From contig NZ_LT607664.1 of assembly GCF_900095265.1 (NCBI RefSeq), positions 49,332-93,932 on the forward strand: DNA of 44,601 nt, in the 5' to 3' direction. Origin of the DNA: Janthinobacterium sp. UMAB-56 (GTDB lineage: Bacteria > Pseudomonadota > Gammaproteobacteria > Burkholderiales > Burkholderiaceae_D). The stretch's first letter is position 1. Each line of letters starts with the position of its first letter. A program made the position numbers and the translations under genes. The notes beneath the pieces are model-generated. The model did not search any database. It was not told where the DNA came from and saw only the letters and a program-made list of their open reading frames with translations. This document shows, in pieces, positions 35,000 to 44,601 of this stretch.

Positions 35000-35163
35000 G
35001 ATTTTTTATTAGAACAATCCATCTAAACTGTGCAGCTTTGGGGATTTCAGGAAGGTCGGCCGCTACGCTGCAAGGCAGCAAAAGGGCTTGAAAGTGACGT
35101 AAAAGTGATGCAGCACGGCAAGGTATCAGGCAGGCCGCGCCACGGCGGCCCCGGCTGGCAGAA

Positions 35164-35424
35164 TTATTTGCGTTGCATCAGGAAGACGAATTCGGTACCC
35201 GTCTGCACATGCGACAACAGGGCATTGCCCGTTTGCTTGGCGAAAGCCTGGAAATCGCGCACGGAACCGGGATCGGTTGCCATGATGCGCAGCACTTCCC
35301 CACTCTGCAGCTCTGACAAAGCCTTTTTCGCCTTCAGAATCGGCAACGGGCAATTCAAGCCCCGCGCGTCGAGTTCTTTGTGAAATTCCATAATTTCGGT
35401 ATCAAGTAGTGTGTCGCTCATCAT
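35164..35424 (-). CDS. TusA/SirA-family sulfur carrier-like protein
   Basis: An 86-residue protein with the TusA hallmark LDARGLNCPLPILKAKKAL, in which the Cys of CPxP carries the persulfide. The rest (GEVLRIMATDPGSVRDFQAF..., FVFLMQRK) fits the fold. TusA-type proteins relay sulfur for tRNA thiolation or molybdenum-cofactor work, or act in redox signalling. Start is one of two adjacent ATGs (35424/35421). Whether it is TusA itself or another paralogue such as YeeD cannot be decided. It lies just downstream of alaS on the same strand, but a terminator separates them. Confidence 0.88.
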   Translation of the reverse strand: MMSDTLLDTEIMEFHKELDARGLNCPLPILKAKKALSELQSGEVLRIMATDPGSVRDFQAFAKQTGNALLSHVQTGTEFVFLMQRK

Positions 35425-35545
35425 CAATATCCCGCCATTTTTGTTGTACTGATTTTCGACATACTACTCTAAATCAGGGGCATTGACGCGCTGCACCAAA
35501 ATAGTTCATCGGCTGTTGTGGTGTCACAACGAGATTCCACACGGC

Positions 35546-35580
35546 AAAACGGCCCACAAACAGTGTCTGCGGGCCGTTTT
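35546..35580 (-). terminator. Terminator of alaS
   Basis: A perfect 10-bp stem AAAACGGCCC / GGGCCGTTTT with a 15-base loop lies 40-75 bases beyond the alaS stop on the minus strand. The right arm ends in TTTT. Confidence 0.75.
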
Positions 35581-35619
35581 CATGGGGCTGTGGGGTAAAA
35601 ACCCCGCATGTCCTCTGGC

Positions 35620-38238
<2,619 letters not shown>

Positions 38239-38359
38239 GTTTTTTTGGCAAAGAGTGGCGGCAGCTTTAAAGGGAAGATTATACGTGATCTGGGTACGGG
38301 AATTGACGCCGGGCGGGCCGCACTGTTGCAAGCCTGCCCAGCAATGCCACCCTGCCCGC

Positions 38360-38827
38360 TCAGGCCGGGTCGTGGCCGCCGGCGCAGGCGTGCACAGTGG
38401 TGGCAACTGCCGCGGTGGCGCCCGCCGCAACGGCAGGGACGGCGCCGGCGGTGGCATTGCAGTCGGCGCAGCGGCCGTACAGGGTCAGTTCATGGCGCTC
38501 GACAACAAAGCCTTGCGGTGCCATGCGCTTTAAGTCGCCGGGGCAATCATGCACGTCGAACACACGCTGGCACGTGGTGCACTGGAAATGGTGGTGGTGG
38601 TGAATGGCTGCCGTGTTCGACTCATAGCGCGGGTTTTCACCCGGCAAGGTCACGACGTGCACCTTTTCTTCCAGCACCAGCGATTTCAAATTGCGGTAGA
38701 CGGTGGCGATGCCCAGCTGCGTCACCTGCAAGCTGGCCTGTTCGAGGATTTCCTGCGCCGACAGGGGGCGCTGGGCCGACTCGATGGCGGCTTGAATAGC
38801 GGTTTTTTGACGTGTTGTGCGTTCCAT
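38360..38827 (-). CDS. zur: Zinc-responsive Fur-family regulator (Zur-like)
   Basis: A 155-residue regulator: a winged helix ([24 protein letters not shown] start; [16 protein letters not shown] recognition region) followed by a metal-binding dimerisation domain with [17 protein letters not shown] and a second CxxC (GRCADCNA). Two CxxC pairs bind structural zinc. The neighbouring ZnuD-like receptor makes Zur the best assignment over Fur, though the sequence alone cannot prove metal choice. After the second CxxC comes an unusual 29-residue low-complexity tail rich in Ala/Val with a Cys and two His (VHACAGGHD). Divergent from znuD, with a palindromic operator between them. Confidence 0.85.
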   Translation of the reverse strand: MERTTRQKTAIQAAIESAQRPLSAQEILEQASLQVTQLGIATVYRNLKSLVLEEKVHVVTLPGENPRYESNTAAIHHHHHFQCTTCQRVFDVHDCPGDLKRMAPQGFVVERHELTLYGRCADCNATAGAVPAVAAGATAAVATTVHACAGGHDPA

Positions 38828-38884
38828 AGCCGACAGAATACACCATCCGCCTGCATCTACCGCCCGGAAAAACTGTCACACAGT

Positions 38885-38904
38885 AATGATAATGGGTTAT
38901 CATT
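38885..38904. promoter_or_regulatory. Zur/Fur-type palindromic operator
   Basis: AATGATAA-TGGG-TTATCATT is a perfect inverted repeat with 8-bp arms. It lies between the divergent zur-like (start 38827) and znuD-like (start 38985) genes, 58 and 80 bases away. The GATAAT-like arms are what Fur-family proteins recognise. It probably represses both genes when zinc is plentiful (inference). Confidence 0.85.
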
Positions 38905-38984
38905 ATCATCTTAGGGCAGACCAGCACCGTGCACGCACTGCCCCAAACTTGCCAACACCGTTAGCCGATAAGGAACTCTTGCCC

Positions 38985-41036
38985 ATGTCCGTCCGTCCTC
39001 ACCAACCAACTCCCCTCGCGCTGGCCATCATGCTGGCCTTCGCCGCGCCCGCCAGCGCCCTGGCGCAGCAGGCAGCCACCTTGCCTGCCGTCACCGTCTC
39101 GGCCAGCGCCCTGGCCCTGGGCAGCGACGACATGAGCACGCCTGTCACCGTCCTGGAAGGCGAGGAACTGGTGCGCTCCCGCGAAGCGACCCTGGGCGAA
39201 ACCCTGGCCGGCCAGCCCGGCATCACCTCCAGCCATTTCGGCGCAGGCGCCAGCCGCCCCATCATCCGCGGCATGGATGGCCCGCGCGTCAAAGTGTTGT
39301 CCGATGGCGCCGAAATACAGGATGCCTCGACCATCAGCCCCGACCATGCCGTGGCGGCCGAACCGATGCTGTCGGAACAGATTGAAGTCTTGCGCGGCCC
39401 GTCCGCGCTGGCGTATGGCGGCGGCGCCGTCGGCGGCGTCGTCAATGTGATCGACAAGAAAATCCCCACGCGCGTGCCGGCGAAAGGCTTTGAAGGCAGC
39501 GCGGAAGTACGCGCCAATTCGGCTGCGCGCGAGAAGGCGGGCGCCTTTGAAGTCACTGGCGGCTCCGGCAACATCGCCTTCCACGCGGAAGGCGTCAAGC
39601 GCGACGCCAAGGAATACAAGGTCGGCAGCGGCTGGGAAGGCGGCTCCAAAGTGGCCGGCAGTTACAACAAGACGGACACGGGCAGCGTGGGCGTGTCGTG
39701 GGTGGGACAGCGCGGCTTCCTGGGCCTGGCCTTCACCAGCCAGCATGCGCAATACGGCTTGCCCGGCCACAACCACGAATTCGAGAGCTGCCACCCGCAC
39801 GGCACGCACCTGCATTGCGGCGGTCATGACGGCCACGACCATGGTGCTGAAGAGGAACATGACCACGAGCACGCCAGCGTGCCCTTCGTGAAGCTGAAGA
39901 GCGAGCGCTGGGACGTGCGCGGAGAATTGCGCGATCCCGTGCCCGGCTTCGCCAAGCTGCGCCTGCGCGCCGCGTTCACCGATTACAAGCACGATGAAAT
40001 CGAAGGTGCGGAAATCGCCACCACGTTTAAAAACAAGGGCCACGACGCGCGCCTGGAAATGGAACACCACCCCGTCTTCGGCTGGCGAGGCGTGCTCGGC
40101 CTGCAAACGTCGAAGCGCGATTTCTCCGCCCTGGGCGAAGAAGCGTACGTGGCGCCGACGGTAACGAAGAAACATGCGGCCTTCCTGGTGGAGGAATACA
40201 AGCTCGACCAATGGCGCTTCGAAGCGGCCTTGCGCCACGAATGGCAAGACATCACGGTCGACAGCGCCACCCTGCAAGACCGCAGCGCCAAGGGCACGTC
40301 CGTGTCGCTGGGCGCCGTGTGGAAATTCGCGCCCCAGTATTCGCTCGGTTCGACCATCTCGCGCACGCATCGCTTGCCCAGCGCCGAGGAACTGTATGCG
40401 CACGGCGTGCACATGGCTACGGCCACGTATGAACTGGGCAATCAAAACCTGGGCAAGGAAACGTCGAACAATATCGACTTGACCTTGCGCAAATATGCGG
40501 GCGCCACGACGTTTTCGGCCAGCGCCTACCGCAACAAGGTCGACAACTACATCTTCGGCAGCACGCTGGACAACCACGAAGGCTTCAAGCTGATCCAGTA
40601 CGCCCAGCGCGACGCCACGTTTACGGGCGTGGAAGGGCAAGTGCGCCAGCAATTGAGCCCCATGTTCGGCGCCAGCGTCTTCGGCGACTACGTGCGGGCC
40701 AAGCTGGCCGACGGTGGCGGCAATTTACCCCGCATCCCCGCCCAGCGCGTCGGCGTGAAGTTTGACGCCAACTGGCAGGCATGGAGCGGCGTGGCCGAGT
40801 TCTACCGCGTGGGCAAGCAGGATAAAGTGGCCGCGTTCGAAACGGCAACCCCGGGCTACAACATGCTCAACCTGTCCGCCAACTATGACACGCGCATCGG
40901 CACGACGCCGGCCCAGTTCTACCTCAAGGCCAACAACCTGACGAATCAACTGGCATACAGCCATACCTCGTTCATCAAGAATGCGGCACCGTTGACGGGG
41001 CGCAACTTGACGGTAGGGATGCGTGTAACTTTCTAA
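38985..41036 (+). CDS. znuD: ZnuD-like TonB-dependent zinc receptor
   Basis: A 683-residue outer-membrane receptor with a signal peptide (LALAIMLAFAAPASALA, cleavage before QQAATL), a plug domain (RPIIRGMDGPRVKVLSDGAE, EQIEVLRGPSALAYGGGAVGGVVNV) and a beta barrel ending in Phe (NLTVGMRVTF). A His/Cys/Asp-rich loop at about residues 262-302 (HNHEFESCHPHGTHLHCGG, then HDGHDHG and EEEHDHEH) is the ZnuD hallmark and probably captures zinc at the cell surface. AAGGA lies about ten bases before the ATG. Control by the adjacent operator is expected. Together with Zur this forms a zinc-uptake module; the inner-membrane importer is not in the window. Confidence 0.92.
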   Translation: MSVRPHQPTPLALAIMLAFAAPASALAQQAATLPAVTVSASALALGSDDMSTPVTVLEGEELVRSREATLGETLAGQPGITSSHFGAGASRPIIRGMDGPRVKVLSDGAEIQDASTISPDHAVAAEPMLSEQIEVLRGPSALAYGGGAVGGVVNVIDKKIPTRVPAKGFEGSAEVRANSAAREKAGAFEVTGGSGNIAFHAEGVKRDAKEYKVGSGWEGGSKVAGSYNKTDTGSVGVSWVGQRGFLGLAFTSQHAQYGLPGHNHEFESCHPHGTHLHCGGHDGHDHGAEEEHDHEHASVPFVKLKSERWDVRGELRDPVPGFAKLRLRAAFTDYKHDEIEGAEIATTFKNKGHDARLEMEHHPVFGWRGVLGLQTSKRDFSALGEEAYVAPTVTKKHAAFLVEEYKLDQWRFEAALRHEWQDITVDSATLQDRSAKGTSVSLGAVWKFAPQYSLGSTISRTHRLPSAEELYAHGVHMATATYELGNQNLGKETSNNIDLTLRKYAGATTFSASAYRNKVDNYIFGSTLDNHEGFKLIQYAQRDATFTGVEGQVRQQLSPMFGASVFGDYVRAKLADGGGNLPRIPAQRVGVKFDANWQAWSGVAEFYRVGKQDKVAAFETATPGYNMLNLSANYDTRIGTTPAQFYLKANNLTNQLAYSHTSFIKNAAPLTGRNLTVGMRVTF

Positions 41037-41065
41037 TTTTTGTCCGAACGACAACTGCCGAAATG

Positions 41066-41136
41066 CCGGGGTCAGACCCGACCGGGGGAATTTTTTCCAA
41101 TGGGAAAAATTCCGCTCCCGAAGGGACTGACCCCGG
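41066..41136. repeat. Nested palindromic repeat (REP-like element)
   Basis: Outer arms CCGGGGTCAG (41066-41075) and CTGACCCCGG (41127-41136) pair perfectly. Inside, GGAATTTTTTCC pairs with GGGAAAAATTCC around a 3-base loop. The left outer arm overlaps GGGTCAGACCC, a small palindrome. The element fills most of the gap between the convergent znuD and phosphodiesterase genes. It looks like a mobile intergenic hairpin of the REP/BIME class and could also terminate transcription. Confidence 0.75.
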
Positions 41137-41159
41137 ATTTCCGCTGCGTATACATCACA

Positions 41160-41903
41160 TTATTCGGCCGCGCCAATCAGGTCTATCCTGTCCGTACACA
41201 TCCCATCCACGCCCCAGGCCAGCAACTCGCTGGCCCGTTCGGGCGTGTTGACGGTGTAACAAAACAGTCCAAATCCCCCCCTTTTTACCTCTCGCGCCAG
41301 TTCCGGCGTCAGCTGCAGATGGTCGCAATGGATGGCCACCACGCCCAATTCCTTCGCCGTGCGCGCCCAATCATCCGGTATCTGTTCGACCAGCCAGCCG
41401 CGCGCCAGTTCCGGCGCCGCCTGGCGCGCCGCCTGCAAGGCCTCGATGCTGAACGACGATAGCAGCGGCAGCAATTGCCCGGCAGCGATTTCCTGCGCAA
41501 AGTAATCGCGCGCGGCTCGCGCCACCAGCGTGCCTGTCTGTACGTCAAAGCCGGGCGCCGGCTTGATTTCGATATTCATCCAGATGCGCTGCGCCTTGCA
41601 ATACGCCAGCACGGCGGCCAAGGTGGGCACGCCTTCGCCCGCAAACTGCGGGGCGAACCAGGCGCCCGCCTCCATGGCGCCCAGCTGCGCGGCCGTGTAG
41701 TCGTTCACATGGCCGCTGCCGGCCACCGTGCGACCCAGCTCGGGGTCATGCACGACGACGGGCACGCCGTCGGATGCCAGCATGACATCGAATTCCACGG
41801 CGCGGTAGCCGTAAGCCAGGCCGCAGCGCAGGGCGGCCAGGGTGTTTTCAGGCGCCAGGGTGCCGCCGCCGCGGTGTGCCAGGGTGCGTGGATAGGGCCA
41901 CAT
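41160..41903 (-). CDS. Glycerophosphodiester phosphodiesterase
   Basis: A 247-residue cytosolic GDPD-family enzyme (UgpQ type). LAHRGGGTLAPENTL near the start, VEFDVMLASDGVPVVVHDP (metal and catalytic Glu/Asp/His) and NIEIKP are the family signatures in the right order; WGVDGMCTDRIDL closes the barrel. It splits glycerophosphodiesters into glycerol-3-phosphate and an alcohol. No signal peptide is present, in keeping with UgpQ rather than periplasmic GlpQ. It stands alone, with no ugp transporter next to it. Confidence 0.93.
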   Translation of the reverse strand: MWPYPRTLAHRGGGTLAPENTLAALRCGLAYGYRAVEFDVMLASDGVPVVVHDPELGRTVAGSGHVNDYTAAQLGAMEAGAWFAPQFAGEGVPTLAAVLAYCKAQRIWMNIEIKPAPGFDVQTGTLVARAARDYFAQEIAAGQLLPLLSSFSIEALQAARQAAPELARGWLVEQIPDDWARTAKELGVVAIHCDHLQLTPELAREVKRGGFGLFCYTVNTPERASELLAWGVDGMCTDRIDLIGAAE

Positions 41904-42101
41904 GGTATTCCTTTATTGTGATGGGCTTGTCGATCAAAGCGTCTTGCCATCATCGCGTGCAAGCGCCACCGTGTAAAGGACGCGCTCAGGCGATTCGCGC
42001 CACGCCTGCCCTGTTTCGTCGCGGCGGCGTTGCGCCCACATGCAGAGCCGCCCATAATTACCGCATTGCCAAGCCGAGCGCCCACCTGAAAGCAGTCCCG
42101 C

Positions 42102-43205
42102 ATGCACACTACCGCCGCAGCATCCCGCAAGACGGGCTTTCCCTACCGGCGCCTGCTGGCCGACGCCCGCTATGCGCTGTTGCTCAATGTCTTGTGCGCC
42201 CTCTTCATCACCTATGTGCTGAGCGGCGGACAAAGCTTCTGGCTCAACCTGCTCGCGTCCATGTGCATCGGCAGTATTGCTTTCCTGCTCATCGACGGCA
42301 TCCGCCTGGCGAGGTGGGGCGAACAGCGGCGTGCCCCATTGCTGCCCTTCACTGCCCTCATCATCGTCAGCGCCGCCGTGGCGCAAGTAGGCGGCACCAT
42401 GCTGTTCGGCTGGCTGGCCAATATCGACGTTCCCGCCCCCGTCTCCATGTCGCCCCGCAATGTCAGCATGACGGTGTTCACACTGGCGGCGGCGGGAGCG
42501 GCCATCCTGTTTTTTGGCAGCCGGGAAAAAATTGCCCGTCTGCAAATGGAAGCGGCCCAGGAAAAGGCCCGCGCCGAATCCGTGGCGCGCCAGGCCATGC
42601 AGACGCAGCTGCAATTATTACAGGCACAGATCGAGCCGCATATGCTGTTCAACACCCTGGCCAACCTGCAGGGCCTGATCAGCTTTGACCCCGACCGCGC
42701 CCAGTTGCTGCTCGATCAATTGATCCAGTACCTGCGCGCCACCCTCTCTTCCTCGCGCGCCGGATCCACCACCCTGGAACAGGAGTTCTCCCTGATGCAA
42801 GCCTACCTGGGCCTGATGTCGATACGCATGGGCGCGCGCCTGAGCTTTACGCTGGACTTGCCCAAGGCCTTGCGCCAGATCAAGGTGCCTCCCATGCTGC
42901 TGCAGCCGCTGGTGGAAAACGCCATCCAGCACGGCCTGGAACCGAAGATCGAAGGCGGCCATATCCATGTGCAGGCCTCCATGGACGGCGGCATGCTGCT
43001 GCTCACCGTCAGCGACGATGGCCTGGGCCTCGATCATCCGGGCCAGACCAAGGGCACACACCTGGGCGTGGCAAATATCCGCGAACGCCTGCGCGGCATG
43101 CATGGCGATTGCGCCAGCCTGTCGCTGGACGCCAACCATCCGGCAGGCGCGATCGCCCGCCTGACACTCCCCCTTCCACCCACCATCACGAGTCCCCTCG
43201 CATGA
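42102..43205 (+). CDS. LytS-type sensor histidine kinase
   Basis: A 367-residue kinase with four transmembrane segments in the first 140 residues (for example YALLLNVLCALFITYVL and ASMCIGSIAFLLIDGI), a short coiled linker and a His_kinase/HATPase pair. The phosphoacceptor motif is AQIEPHMLFNTLANLQ with His180, and the N-box VENAIQHGLEPK and G-box DDGLGL follow. Family members usually have PHFLFN; here Phe is Met. The gene ends in an ATGA overlap with a LytTR response-regulator gene, so they form a two-component system. The signal is unknown because no periplasmic sensor domain is visible; AlgZ/FimS-like kinases have the same layout. Confidence 0.9.
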   Translation: MHTTAAASRKTGFPYRRLLADARYALLLNVLCALFITYVLSGGQSFWLNLLASMCIGSIAFLLIDGIRLARWGEQRRAPLLPFTALIIVSAAVAQVGGTMLFGWLANIDVPAPVSMSPRNVSMTVFTLAAAGAAILFFGSREKIARLQMEAAQEKARAESVARQAMQTQLQLLQAQIEPHMLFNTLANLQGLISFDPDRAQLLLDQLIQYLRATLSSSRAGSTTLEQEFSLMQAYLGLMSIRMGARLSFTLDLPKALRQIKVPPMLLQPLVENAIQHGLEPKIEGGHIHVQASMDGGMLLLTVSDDGLGLDHPGQTKGTHLGVANIRERLRGMHGDCASLSLDANHPAGAIARLTLPLPPTITSPLA

Positions 43206-44074
43206 GCCAGCACACCCCACACGCACCACGCGCCCTGATCGCCGAAGACGAACCCATCCTCGCCGCCGCCCTCGCGCACGCCTTGCAACGGCTATGGCCG
43301 GAACTCGACATCGTCGCCACCTGCCCCAACGGCGTGGAAGCCTTGCGGCAAGGCCTGGCGCTGCAGCCCGACATCCTATTTCTGGACATCAAAATGCCTG
43401 GCAAGACGGGCCTGGAAGCGGCCGAAGAGCTGGCCGAGCAGTGGCCCGCCGACACGCCCTTTCCGCACATCGTGTTTGTCACCGCCTATGACGAATACGC
43501 GCTGGCCGCCTTCGAACATGCGGCCGCCGATTACGTCTTAAAACCCGTCAACGATGCGCGCCTGAGTAAGACAGTGGAACGACTGCAGCAGCGCTTGCGC
43601 GACAGTGGCAACGGCAGCGGCAGCGCTACAACAACCGCAAGCCCCGCGCCAGCGACAGCCGCCACGGCGGCGGCGATAGCCGGATCCGTCAACGACGACA
43701 ACATGGCCCGCCTGCTGAGCCAACTGCAAGCCATGCTGCCACCCGCCCCGCGCCTGCAAATGATACGGGCGGCCGTCGGCAACAGCGTGCGCATGATCGC
43801 GCTGGCCGACGTCGTGTATTTCGAAGCGCTGGACAAATACATCAACGTCGTGTGCCAGGATAGCGAAGCGCTGATACGCACGAGCCTGAAGGAGTTGCTG
43901 CCCCAGTTGGACCCGCAACAATTCTGGCAAATCCACCGGGGCACCATCGTCAATGCCAGCGCCATCGCCACGGCCGTGCGCGACGAGGCGGGCAAGCTGT
44001 CACTGACGCTGCGCCAGCATCCGGCGCAGCTGCGCGTCAGTCCTTTATATGCCCATCTGTTCCGCCAGATGTAA
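43202..44074 (+). CDS. LytTR-family response regulator
   Basis: A 290-residue regulator with an N-terminal receiver domain (acid pair E15/D16, phosphoacceptor Asp62 in ILFLDIKMPG, TAYDEYALAAF and Lys in YVLKPV) and a C-terminal LytTR DNA-binding domain (about residues 185-290, with VYFEALDKYINVV and FWQIHRGTIVN). The domains are joined by a Thr/Ala/Pro linker (ATTTASPAPATAATAA). It is translated from an ATG overlapping the kinase stop. LytTR regulators bind direct-repeat sites and often control envelope, exopolysaccharide or quorum-linked genes (AlgR class). Targets are not identifiable here. Confidence 0.93.
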   Translation: MSQHTPHAPRALIAEDEPILAAALAHALQRLWPELDIVATCPNGVEALRQGLALQPDILFLDIKMPGKTGLEAAEELAEQWPADTPFPHIVFVTAYDEYALAAFEHAAADYVLKPVNDARLSKTVERLQQRLRDSGNGSGSATTTASPAPATAATAAAIAGSVNDDNMARLLSQLQAMLPPAPRLQMIRAAVGNSVRMIALADVVYFEALDKYINVVCQDSEALIRTSLKELLPQLDPQQFWQIHRGTIVNASAIATAVRDEAGKLSLTLRQHPAQLRVSPLYAHLFRQM

Positions 44075-44093
44075 GGCGTTCAAGCGCCAAGCC

Positions 44094-44420
44094 CTAGTGC
44101 AGCTGGTGCTTCAGGTCCGATAATTCATCGTGCACCTTGAGCACCGCACTCTTCATTTCCGGCGTCACGCTGGACGCCGTGCCGCACGCCCGCTTGGCGC
44201 GGTCGCCCAGGGATTCCATCTGCTCGACGGCTTGCCGGATGCGCGTATCGTCTTGCAGATCGATGGCTTGCCGCACGGCGCTCTTTTGCTGGTCTAATTG
44301 CTTGATGCAATCCTTCAAGTCCATCGGCATGCCCTGCTGCTTGCCGCATAGCTGGGCCGCCCGACCGATCGCGTGTTCGATGGCGCCAAAGCGCCGTGCC
44401 ACTTCCTTTGCCTGCAGCAT
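44094..44420 (-). CDS. Small helical hypothetical protein
   Basis: A 108-residue protein read from the ATG at 44420, which has AGGA seven bases upstream. The sequence is almost entirely amphipathic helix rich in charged residues (AKEVARRFGAIEHAIG, LKDCIKQLDQQKSAVRQAIDL, VHDELSDLKHQLH), with two cysteines (QLCGKQ and KDCIKQ) and a third at RACGTA. No signal peptide. The open frame extends to 44591 but without a good start. I do not recognise a family. It converges on the LytTR gene with 19 bases between stops. Confidence 0.65.
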   Translation of the reverse strand: MLQAKEVARRFGAIEHAIGRAAQLCGKQQGMPMDLKDCIKQLDQQKSAVRQAIDLQDDTRIRQAVEQMESLGDRAKRACGTASSVTPEMKSAVLKVHDELSDLKHQLH

Positions 44421-44601
44421 GATGTGTCCTCCCATGGTGTCAGGAGTTGGATCGTCAAACCGCGACAGGGTTCCCCGCCAGCGGCCAGGGCGTCGAAATT
44501 TCCGCGTGGCAGTTTTTTGTAAGTACGTGTGACATTTTAGATAAGTATCAAATCCTTCAGATACATTGGCGTACCTGAACCAGCATGCCATCCATGAACG
44601 C

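Noticed and set aside
41904..42101. Possible small gene between the phosphodiesterase and the LytS gene
   Set aside because: No frame with a start, ribosome-binding site or recognisable sequence; treated as a divergent promoter region.
44421..44601. Extension of the last minus-strand gene to 44591
   Set aside because: The upstream codons are basic and aromatic without a helical pattern, and AGGA before 44420 marks the better start.

Overview
This window looks like chromosomal DNA from a GC-rich betaproteobacterium of the Oxalobacteraceae, most like Janthinobacterium or Massilia. That placement rests on overall protein character and gene neighbourhoods (rpsP-rimM-trmD-rplS, etfBA next to an acyl-CoA dehydrogenase, a DUF3579 protein, exeA-type gspA) and is an inference; no 16S or other RNA gene is present. 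I found no tRNA, rRNA, CRISPR array, phage or insertion sequence.

Layout. 1-3.5 kb: 3' part of a gspA-gspB pair (type II secretion accessory proteins, minus strand) followed by small uncharacterised genes, including a 35-residue lysine-rich ORF. 3.7-22.3 kb: a large chitin / N-acetylglucosamine (GlcNAc) utilisation locus. Its plus-strand operon runs nagK-like kinase, GntR regulator (nagQ-like), nagA, SIS-type nagB-II, ABC sugar importer (binding protein, two permeases, ATPase) with an AmpG-like MFS permease inserted before the ATPase gene. It is followed by a secreted helical-repeat protein and two convergent NagX/DUF5009 paralogues, a secreted GH18 chitinase, a large TonB-dependent receptor and a second GntR regulator. 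Together these can cleave chitin outside the cytoplasm, move oligosaccharides over both membranes, phosphorylate GlcNAc, deacetylate it and deaminate/isomerise it to fructose-6-phosphate. Direct-repeat operators of the form AATACCA-N3/4-A(A/C)(T/A)ACC(A/T) occur at several promoters in this locus, and one abuts a near-consensus sigma70 promoter.

22.5-25.5 kb: an AraC/GyrI-type regulator coupled to a divergent apolipoprotein N-acyltransferase-like gene, a decayed CBS-domain gene and a DUF3579 gene. 25.7-29.8 kb: CobD/CbiB-like membrane protein, Nudix CoA pyrophosphatase-like protein, then the ribosomal/tRNA modification operon rpsP-rimM-trmD-rplS (all minus). 30-31.2 kb: TM2-domain protein and a glycine-zipper envelope protein (plus). 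31.3-35 kb: etfB-etfA-acyl-CoA dehydrogenase (minus), with a perfect 12-bp palindrome upstream. 35.1-41 kb: TusA-like protein, alaS, a Zur-type Fur-family regulator divergent from a ZnuD-like zinc TonB receptor with a palindromic operator between them. 41-44.6 kb: a nested palindromic repeat, a glycerophosphodiester phosphodiesterase, a LytS/LytTR two-component pair and a small helical protein.

Coordinates are from direct reading of the sequence. Starts were chosen from Shine-Dalgarno sites, overlaps and signal peptides. No database search was possible, so family assignments rest on recognised motifs.
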